From the NCBI GenBank assembly GCA_964484065.1, contig CAZAEW010000027.1:1-48784 (forward strand): DNA of 48,784 nucleotides. Direction: 5' to 3'. The position numbers were made by a program, and so were the translations under genes. Source of the stretch: JAEVLT01 sp964484065 (GTDB taxonomy: Bacteria; Bacillota; Bacilli; Bacillales; Cytobacillaceae). The notes under the pieces are model-generated. The model was not told where the DNA came from. It made no database searches and saw nothing but the letters and a program-made list of their open reading frames with translations. Each line of letters begins with the position of its first letter. Within the stretch, counting starts at the first letter, position 1. Shown here piece by piece: positions 16,760 through 23,268 of this stretch.

Positions 16760-16800
16760 TTGACACAAAAATGTCAAAAAAAGTGACACAAAACCGTCAA
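16760..16800 (+). promoter_or_regulatory. Tandem inverted-repeat operator candidate
   Basis: TTGACACAAAAATGTCAA is an inverted repeat (TTGACA/TGTCAA). A related copy, TGACACAAAACCGTCAA, follows 23 bp downstream (two helical turns). It lies 45-85 bp before a TATAAT box and about 300 bp before the second secreted cytochrome gene. The binding protein is unknown. Confidence 0.45.
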
Positions 16801-16844
16801 AAAATATCTTCAATTCCGCCCCAAATTTTCCTCCGTTGGGTTGT

Positions 16845-16850
16845 TATAAT
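16845..16850 (+). promoter_or_regulatory. -10 box candidate for the second secreted cytochrome gene
   Basis: TATAAT with no good -35 hexamer at 17-bp spacing, which would suit an activator-dependent promoter. The leader from here to the start codon is about 240 bases. Confidence 0.35.
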
Positions 16851-16998
16851 GAATATGTATATTATCTAACGATATTATAGTTTAATTATTGTTTTGGTTA
16901 TTTTTTATAAAAAATAGAGATAGAAAAAACATCTTATATCTTTCATTCCTATTCTAAAAAAGCATTTTATCATCGATTAGAACTGCAGCAGACAATTG

Positions 16999-17013
16999 AG
17001 GAGGTGGTACTTC
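16999..17013 (+). promoter_or_regulatory. Upstream Shine-Dalgarno-like box (STAB-SD-like), second copy
   Basis: AGGAGGTGGTACTTC differs from the box before the paralogous gene at one base and sits at almost the same distance (94 bases) from the ATG. It is not spaced to start the cytochrome gene. Confidence 0.45.
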
Positions 17014-17092
17014 ACTTCGAAGGGTACTAAGGGAATAAACTTAGGAGATGGAAAAAAGATATAGAGAAATCAAAATTATGGAGGTTTTTGGA

Positions 17093-18823
17093 ATGAACAA
17101 GGTCAAATGGAGCTTCTCACTATTATTAGCCTTTTTCATAGTGGGAATCCTTAGCACCGCTGCATTTGCAAGCGACCTGTACGGTTTAAAAGCTGTACAA
17201 AAAGATTCAGGCCTTGAAGTTTCATTTAACGGTAACACATACGCAGAAACACCTGACGTTGAAGGCACAAAATTTACTTTGGTACTGAAGAACGGATCGA
17301 CTGTTTTAAATACGTATGGTCCGATTGCACTGGACAGTGCTAAACATGGTACTTTCACGATACCATCTTCAGATGTAAAACCAGGTAAAACATATAAAGT
17401 CCAACTTTATTATGATACTGATACAAGCTATGCAACATTACTTTCAGGAATAGTTATTGCTGATGTTACCGGAAGCGGTCTTTTGAACGCAAACGAAACC
17501 GGTTATAACAACACAAGAAAAAACAGAGATGGCCAAAAAATTCATGGTGCTTATCAAAATAACACCAACTCTTGTGCCAGCTGCCATCAAACCCATACAG
17601 CAAATGATAATAACTTGCTATTTAAAGATGGTGTCTACAGCACATGTTCTGCTTGCCATGATGGAACTACAGGGGCTTATAACTATTTTAATGCAACCTC
17701 AAGCAGTACTCCTAACAGCATATCTGGTACTTTCGATGTTTCTGCGGATGTTGCACATGGATCTCTTCACCAGGCAGATGGCACTTTACAAATAAAAGCT
17801 GCTCCTGGAGGAAACAGTAACCCATCTTCTGATGTAAAATCTGTTAGTGCAAACACGTGGGGACAGGATTTTGACTGTGCAAGCTGTCATGCTCCGCATG
17901 GCGCCGGTTCCGCTGATGAAAACAACCTGAACGTTGACCCGCTTGGCTGGGGAGGCATTCAATACTATGCTGAAGGCGCAACCAAAGCGGATGGAACAAA
18001 AGCAACAAAGGACGATGCAAACGGTAAACTATTTAAAGGTGTTATCGTACAAGATACTGTTCCAACAACAAAAGGTGACCCATATATTCTCGTAAGATTT
18101 ACTGCTGCCGCTGCAGATATTTCTACTGATACAAAAAATATTGGCTATTTATATTCCCGTGCTGGAGTAAAAGAAGGCGATCAAGTTATTCAGACATACA
18201 GATGGGATGGCAGTCAATATGTACGTGACTATTCATTATGGTTAAGAGATTTGGGATATAAGAAAGCACCATTCCAAAAAGCAAATACTGCATTTTATGA
18301 TAGCACTGGAACCGCCATTGACATTGTAAAAGCCGATATGACAATTGTTTGGCGTGATGGCTTTGTCTTTGGACCTGACGTTTCTACTGTTAACAAAGCA
18401 GATGTTTCTGTCGGAATTGATGTAGAAACAACAAGTGATATAAAATCATTGTATGATCCAGCTTCTGCTTCCTATGTCCCTGACAGCGGCGTGGAAATGA
18501 CGAAATATTGCGCGGCTTGTCATACTGATTATATGACTGACACAACTACAGGTGTGCAAGGAGTACAAACCTCCTTTACAAATCCTTACCGTCACACAGG
18601 ACTCACTGATCAAATGACTTGTGTTCGCTGTCACTTTGCACATGGAACGAAAGCAGACATTATGAAAGATAGAACCGATGTTAAAGCAACGACAGAAGAT
18701 ACTTTATCAGGTACTAACCATTCTTCTGCTTTAAGACGCTATATTGATATTGAATCATGTTATACGAGCGGTTGTCATACAACAGATTTGAATTCTTCCA
18801 TGTATTTAGAAGGAACAGATTGA
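17093..18823 (+). CDS. Secreted multihaem cytochrome c paralogue (5 CXXCH plus one CX4CH)
   Basis: A 576-aa exported protein, paralogous to the preceding hexahaem cytochrome over its whole length: same signal peptide pattern (cut after AFA), mature start DLYGLKA, beta-sandwich (about 40-125), and matched haem sites at Cys161, 185, 262, 473 and 510. The sixth site, CYACH in the paralogue, is here CYTSGCH (556-562), a CX4CH motif like those found in some cytochromes c3. Whether it still receives haem is not known. It is about 80 residues shorter, mostly before the haem domain. GGAGG precedes ATG 17093. It has its own long leader and probably its own promoter, so the pair may be made under different conditions or in different amounts. 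Confidence 0.88.
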   Translation: MNKVKWSFSLLLAFFIVGILSTAAFASDLYGLKAVQKDSGLEVSFNGNTYAETPDVEGTKFTLVLKNGSTVLNTYGPIALDSAKHGTFTIPSSDVKPGKTYKVQLYYDTDTSYATLLSGIVIADVTGSGLLNANETGYNNTRKNRDGQKIHGAYQNNTNSCASCHQTHTANDNNLLFKDGVYSTCSACHDGTTGAYNYFNATSSSTPNSISGTFDVSADVAHGSLHQADGTLQIKAAPGGNSNPSSDVKSVSANTWGQDFDCASCHAPHGAGSADENNLNVDPLGWGGIQYYAEGATKADGTKATKDDANGKLFKGVIVQDTVPTTKGDPYILVRFTAAAADISTDTKNIGYLYSRAGVKEGDQVIQTYRWDGSQYVRDYSLWLRDLGYKKAPFQKANTAFYDSTGTAIDIVKADMTIVWRDGFVFGPDVSTVNKADVSVGIDVETTSDIKSLYDPASASYVPDSGVEMTKYCAACHTDYMTDTTTGVQGVQTSFTNPYRHTGLTDQMTCVRCHFAHGTKADIMKDRTDVKATTEDTLSGTNHSSALRRYIDIESCYTSGCHTTDLNSSMYLEGTD

Positions 18824-18861
18824 TTGGATGGCTTTTGCAGAAATTAAATGACTACAAACCA

Positions 18862-18894
18862 ACGAGAGGAACCCCCTCTCGTTTTTCTTTTTTT
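18862..18894 (+). terminator. Terminator of the cytochrome locus
   Basis: ACGAGAGG / CCTCTCGT stem with a 5-base loop followed by TTTTCTTTTTTT. It ends the cytochrome locus before ctpB. Confidence 0.88.
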
Positions 18895-18975
18895 ATGGTC
18901 CTCCATCATAACTCGTCCTATTTCTTCATATAAATAGACATGGATTAATTTAGGCAGTATTTGAGGAGGATCATG

Positions 18976-20436
18976 ATGAATCGAAAAATGATTGCCCTTC
19001 TGATGGCAGGATCTCTGCTGACGGGAGCGGGGGGAATGTTTGCTGGCATCAAGCTAGTGGAGCGTTCCAATGAATCTCCGTCCCATGAAAAAATAAACAA
19101 GCCTTCCCACTTCAATAAAGTAGAATTATCGCAAATGGATAATACAAATCTAGAAAAAGTCAGTCAGGCTTATGATCTGATTTTAAATCGCTATGTCGAA
19201 AAAGTAGACAGAAACAAGTTGACTGAAGGAGCCATCCAAGGGATGCTGTCAGTTCTGAAAGATCCTTACTCAGTATATATGGACAAGAACACAGCACAGC
19301 AATTTACGCAAACATTGGAATCATCCTTTGAAGGAATAGGTGCAGAAGTCGGCATGATGGACGGCAAAGTAGTCATTGTTTCCCCTTTTAAAAATTCTCC
19401 GGCCGAAAAAGCCGGTTTGCGTCCCAATGACCAAATTTTAAAAGTGGATGGAAAAACGGTTGATGGGCTCGACCTAAGCCAGGTCACCTTGAAAATCCGC
19501 GGAAAACGCGGAACCTCGGTAAACTTGGAGATTGCCAGGAAAACATCCAAGGAGCCGATCACAGTTACGGTTAAACGGGATGATATTCCGCTAGAAACCG
19601 TTCATTCCTCTGTAAAAAAGGTAAATAGCGAGAAAATCGGATATATTGATATCACCACATTTTCCGAAAATACAGCAGCTGATTTCAAAAAGCAGCTTTC
19701 GTCCCTGGAAGAAAATCAAATTAAAGGCTTGATCATCGATGTTCGCGGGAATCCGGGCGGTCTGTTATCAAGTGTAGAAGATATCTTAAAAGAGTTCGTC
19801 ACAAAGGATAAGCCGATGGTTCAAATTGAAAAGCGAAACGGTGAAAAAGAGCGCTTTTATTCGATGTTAACAAAGAAAAAGGATTACCCGGTTATTGTCC
19901 TTGTTGATAAAGGGAGCGCTTCTGCTTCGGAAATTTTGGCGGGGGCTTTACGGGAGGCGGAACATTATCCGCTTGTCGGCGAGACTACTTTTGGAAAAGG
20001 AACCGTTCAGCAGGCGGTGCCGATGGGGGATGGCAGCAATATCAAATTAACCTTATTTAAATGGCTGACGCCTGATGGAAACTGGATTCATAAAAAAGGA
20101 ATCAAGCCGGACGTGGCCATCAAACAGCCGGAAATATTTCAAACTCATCCTCTTCAGGTTGAAAAGCCATTGGCGCCGGATATGAATAATGAGCAGATCA
20201 AAAATGTCCAGTTGATTTTAAAAGGATTGGGATACGTGCCCGGCAGGACAGATGGCTATTTTAACAGCGATACCGTAAAGGCAGTAAAGGCCTTTCAACA
20301 GCAATACGGACTAAAGGCGGATGGGAAAATTGACGGCAAAACCGCAGCCAAGCTTGAAGAAGCAACCGTAAAGGAAATGAAAAAGGAAAAAAACGACTTG
20401 CAGCTGCAATCCGCTTTAAGATTAATCATTAACTAA
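18976..20436 (+). CDS. ctpB: S41 carboxy-terminal processing protease CtpB
   Basis: A 486-aa exported serine protease (B. subtilis CtpB is about 480). N-terminal signal or anchor (about 5-27); PDZ domain (about 105-190, with SPAEKAGLRPNDQILKVDG); S41 catalytic domain with GNPGGLL, the nucleophile region GSASASE (about 313-319) and the Lys/Gln in GKGTVQ (about K341, Q345); then a C-terminal peptidoglycan-binding domain (about 405-465). In B. subtilis CtpB cleaves SpoIVFA to trigger pro-sigmaK processing during sporulation. ATG 18976 is used because GAGGAGG lies 6 bases before it; ATG 18973 is only 3 bases away. In B. subtilis this gene sits beside ftsX; here it is separated from ftsX by the rest of the block plus the cytochrome locus. 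Confidence 0.93.
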   Translation: MNRKMIALLMAGSLLTGAGGMFAGIKLVERSNESPSHEKINKPSHFNKVELSQMDNTNLEKVSQAYDLILNRYVEKVDRNKLTEGAIQGMLSVLKDPYSVYMDKNTAQQFTQTLESSFEGIGAEVGMMDGKVVIVSPFKNSPAEKAGLRPNDQILKVDGKTVDGLDLSQVTLKIRGKRGTSVNLEIARKTSKEPITVTVKRDDIPLETVHSSVKKVNSEKIGYIDITTFSENTAADFKKQLSSLEENQIKGLIIDVRGNPGGLLSSVEDILKEFVTKDKPMVQIEKRNGEKERFYSMLTKKKDYPVIVLVDKGSASASEILAGALREAEHYPLVGETTFGKGTVQQAVPMGDGSNIKLTLFKWLTPDGNWIHKKGIKPDVAIKQPEIFQTHPLQVEKPLAPDMNNEQIKNVQLILKGLGYVPGRTDGYFNSDTVKAVKAFQQQYGLKADGKIDGKTAAKLEEATVKEMKKEKNDLQLQSALRLIIN

Positions 20437-20440
20437 CGGG

Positions 20441-20466
20441 CAGGGGAGAAATTCCCCTGTTTTTCT
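20441..20466 (+). terminator. ctpB terminator
   Basis: CAGGGG / CCCCTG stem with a 7-base loop followed by TTTTTC, a few bases after the ctpB stop. Confidence 0.85.
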
Positions 20467-20560
20467 ATTTGCATACATAGCTTCATTAAGGTGTCACTTT
20501 TTCAATTATACTAATATAGTACAATTTATATAGAATTACTAGTAAAAGCGAGGAATGCCA

Positions 20561-21553
20561 TTGTCTAGATATCTTCAGCAAATACATAAAAAAATGAAAC
20601 CAGTTATGAAGCAAAAGGTCTGGCCGTTTTTTCGCAATTTCTTTATTTTTACTGCAGTATTGGCTGTGCTTTTTTATGGGGCCGGAAAAATTAATTGGGC
20701 ACCGATGGAGAATTGGGCGATCAACAAATTAGCCCATCTAGAACCAATTGGCAAAGAGCCTGCTCTGCCATTTGTAAATAAGGTTGATATTCCCGATACA
20801 ATCGCTTATAAAAAGGAACAGTATTTGATTTTTAAGACCGACATCAAAAATACTGCCCAGTTAATCGCTTCAAAGGCGGGGGTTCATAACAGAAGTCCAA
20901 AACCTAATTTATCAAGCAAGAAGATTGCGGAGCAAAGCATGTTCAAGGACCTGAACGTTAATAAAAAAGAATTAGGAGGAGATTCACAGAAGGTCTTATC
21001 TGATTGGGATATTGTGAAAAACAATCTAAACAATGGTTTTCAAGCCCTTAAAAGCGTCTTAACCGTAAGGATTTTGACGGAAGATGGCAAGCCGGTGTTT
21101 GTAAAGGTTGTTGGGGGCAAAACTGTCATTGTCGACTATGATCCAACCGATAAAGTTTTGCGATGGGGGAAGGAGATTCAAGCGGCCACAGAAAAATACG
21201 GTATCGATCCAGCGATCATTGCGGCGGTTATCGAACAAGAGTCTGGAGGGAATCCGGATGCCCAAAGTCCGGCTGGAGCTGTCGGATTGATGCAGATCAT
21301 GCCAGGAACAGCCAAGGAACTGGGTGTTAATCCACACGACCCGGCTCAGAATATCGATGGAGGTACAAAATACCTAGCCATTCAGCTTAAACGTTTTGGA
21401 AATCTTGAAACAGCCTTGGCCGCGTATAATGCGGGACCCGAAAATGTGTTTAACTTTAGGTATATGTATCTGGCGGAGACACAAAATTATATGCAAACTG
21501 TTCCTGCCTTGGTTCATAAATATCAGCGCAAATTTACTGTCGGCAAGAAATAA
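20561..21553 (+). CDS. Membrane-anchored lytic transglycosylase (SLT domain)
   Basis: A 330-aa protein with one N-terminal membrane helix (about 22-44), a linker and helical region, and a C-terminal SLT/goose-lysozyme-type domain (about 215-325). The SLT signature is complete: catalytic Glu in IEQESGG, the GLMQIMP motif and AAYNAGP. It cleaves glycan strands of peptidoglycan with formation of anhydromuramic ends. TTG 20561 is the likely start because AGCGAGGA lies about 7 bases upstream; ATG 20555 lies too close to that site. It stands between ctpB and the minJ-like gene, an insertion relative to the B. subtilis order. A role in division or sporulation wall remodelling is an inference from neighbours. 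Confidence 0.88.
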   Translation: MSRYLQQIHKKMKPVMKQKVWPFFRNFFIFTAVLAVLFYGAGKINWAPMENWAINKLAHLEPIGKEPALPFVNKVDIPDTIAYKKEQYLIFKTDIKNTAQLIASKAGVHNRSPKPNLSSKKIAEQSMFKDLNVNKKELGGDSQKVLSDWDIVKNNLNNGFQALKSVLTVRILTEDGKPVFVKVVGGKTVIVDYDPTDKVLRWGKEIQAATEKYGIDPAIIAAVIEQESGGNPDAQSPAGAVGLMQIMPGTAKELGVNPHDPAQNIDGGTKYLAIQLKRFGNLETALAAYNAGPENVFNFRYMYLAETQNYMQTVPALVHKYQRKFTVGKK

Positions 21554-21563
21554 GATCAAAAGG

Positions 21564-21588
21564 GTGACTCCGTTTGGGGTCACTGTTT
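21564..21588 (+). terminator. Weak terminator after the lytic transglycosylase gene
   Basis: GTGACTCC / GGGGTCAC form an 8-bp stem (one G-U pair) with a GTTT loop, followed by TGTTT. The U-run is short. Confidence 0.55.
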
Positions 21589-21626
21589 CCAGCTGAATAA
21601 CAAAATGGGTCATTTTAAAAAGTGTT

Positions 21627-21688
21627 TGTGAACATGGCGTGCATAATTGTGAACTTGCTGCAATTAATGTGTACTTAGCGCAAAAGGC
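21627..21688. repeat. Degenerate 21-bp tandem repeat, three copies
   Basis: TGTGAAC/TGTGTAC starts recur at 21627, 21648 and 21668, followed by partly conserved sequence. The region 21589-21872 before the minJ-like gene shows nothing else recognisable. Confidence 0.6.
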
Positions 21689-21872
21689 TGAATGTATAAA
21701 AAAATTCATGGAATCGATCTGATGAAAACGGTTTTATTTATATCTCTTTGCCCCCATTCTTGCATCTTTCGTTGTTTTCACGAAACTAGCAATAGGTTTT
21801 AAGTCCGCAATTTGATAAAATAGTAAATAACTAGATAAAAAGAAACTAATTCGTAGAGGTTGGTGGCGGGTC

Positions 21873-23066
21873 TTGGTGCTAGAATGGCTTGTTGAGGTGT
21901 TAAAGGGGATAGGCCGATTTTTTCTCAATCCGATTGGCTATTATCTCGTACTCCTGACTGGAATATTAGGCGTCTTAAGGGTAAAAAGAGAACGGAAAAA
22001 TTTTCACAGACGCGCATATGATGCTTATTTCGAATTTCGGCAGCTCCTTCGCACGGGCTGGATTTCCGGTTTGATCATATCCGTCATAATTATAGGTGCC
22101 GGAATTCCAATTCCGTTTGCGGGAATTCTGCTGCTTGCGGCCTTTACGATTCTCTGGAGTTTAACCACGAACGTAAGACTGATGGGACCTGCTTATACGG
22201 TAGGGGCAGCTTACTTCGCGTTATTTTTTGCAGCGCAATATCATTTGAAAATACCTGTTTTTTCTGATGCCTTTGCATCGCTTGGTGAAAAAATCTATCC
22301 GTCGATGATGGTGCTATTATCAATGTTGTTACTCGCTGAGGGAGTCCTGATTGTAAAAAACGGATGGGTTGGCTCATCTCCAAAACTGACGATAAGCAGG
22401 CGCGGCCAGCGGGTCGGGGTTCATGAAATAAAACGCTTATGGATGGTTCCGTTATTTTTGCTTGTTCCAGGCAGTGCCGTTCATCTGCCGTTTGCATGGT
22501 GGCCCGTGTTTCACATTGGGGGACATGACTACAATCTTTTTCTTGTTCCCATTGCAGTCGGCTTCCAGCAGCAGATTCGCGGGCTGCTTCCTCAGGAAGC
22601 AGTGGCCAAGTCCGGAAAAAATGTAATTAGATTAGGATTAATTGTATTGGCGTTTGCTGCGGCCGGATATTGGTTCCCAATTGCTTCGATTGGGGCGGCA
22701 GCTGCAGCTATTATTGGACGTGAAGGAATCTCACTAATGAATCGGGTTCGTGATGAAAACCTTCCATTTTATTTTTCGAAAAAGAATAATGGCTTGATGA
22801 TTCTTGGGATCACCCCGGATTCCCCCGCCAGCAAAATGGGGCTTAAGGTGGGCGAGCTGATTACGAAAGTAAACGGAATGGCTGTAACAGATGAAAAGGT
22901 CTTTTACGAGGCCCTGCAAAAAAACCGGGCCCATTGCAAACTGGATGTTCTTGATACAAAAGGCGAGATTCGCTTTGTGCAGCGCGCCTTATTTGAAGGG
23001 GACCACCATGAATTAGGGATCTTCTTTGTACAGGACTCCCGGAAAAGCAGCGAAAATATCGGATGA
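21873..23066 (+). CDS. minJ: MinJ-like polytopic PDZ protein
   Basis: A 397-aa protein with about six to eight membrane helices (about 10-275) and a C-terminal PDZ domain (about 300-375, with GLMILGITPDSPASKMGLKVGELITKVNG). MinJ is the Bacillus bridge between DivIVA at poles or septa and MinD, and so positions the MinCD division inhibitor. The pairing with ctpB (one gene between) supports the assignment, since the two are adjacent in B. subtilis. The start is TTG 21873 or GTG 21876, with GAGGTTGGTGG upstream; the exact codon is uncertain. Overall length matches MinJ. Confidence 0.82.
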   Translation: MVLEWLVEVLKGIGRFFLNPIGYYLVLLTGILGVLRVKRERKNFHRRAYDAYFEFRQLLRTGWISGLIISVIIIGAGIPIPFAGILLLAAFTILWSLTTNVRLMGPAYTVGAAYFALFFAAQYHLKIPVFSDAFASLGEKIYPSMMVLLSMLLLAEGVLIVKNGWVGSSPKLTISRRGQRVGVHEIKRLWMVPLFLLVPGSAVHLPFAWWPVFHIGGHDYNLFLVPIAVGFQQQIRGLLPQEAVAKSGKNVIRLGLIVLAFAAAGYWFPIASIGAAAAAIIGREGISLMNRVRDENLPFYFSKKNNGLMILGITPDSPASKMGLKVGELITKVNGMAVTDEKVFYEALQKNRAHCKLDVLDTKGEIRFVQRALFEGDHHELGIFFVQDSRKSSENIG

Positions 23067-23080
23067 AAATGTGACCTTTC

Positions 23081-23143
23081 ATAATTTCGTGGAAAAGCTC
23101 CATAATTTCGTGGAGTCGTTCCAAAGTTTTATGGAATCAGATT
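23081..23143. repeat. 21-bp tandem repeat, two good and one degenerate copy
   Basis: ATAATTTCGTGGA begins units at 23081 and 23102, each 21 bp, and a diverged third unit follows from 23123. It begins 14 bases after the minJ stop. Confidence 0.75.
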
Positions 23144-23217
23144 ATATGTTTGTTAAGAGTGATTATTTAGGATAACCAAAAATTATTTCTTAATGTGAAT
23201 TGCTAATTACTTTTCTG

Positions 23218-23245
23218 CCACCTAGACACGCCGTTGTCTAGGTGG
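23218..23245 (+). promoter_or_regulatory. Terminator-like hairpin directly before the TniQ gene
   Basis: CCACCTAGACA / TGTCTAGGTGG pair perfectly (11 bp) around a 6-base loop and run into TTGTCTTTT, ending about 20 bases before the start codon. The downstream side abuts the AAGGGAG ribosome site. It may act as a leader attenuator or mark the edge of the accessory region. Confidence 0.6.
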
Positions 23246-23268
23246 TTGTCTTTTAAGGGAGTGATTTA

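Noticed and set aside
20432..20446. AACTAACGGGCAGG at the end of ctpB resembles a cassette half-site
   Set aside because: It is made of the last Asn codon, the TAA stop and the arm of the ctpB terminator. It has no second half and lies outside the array.
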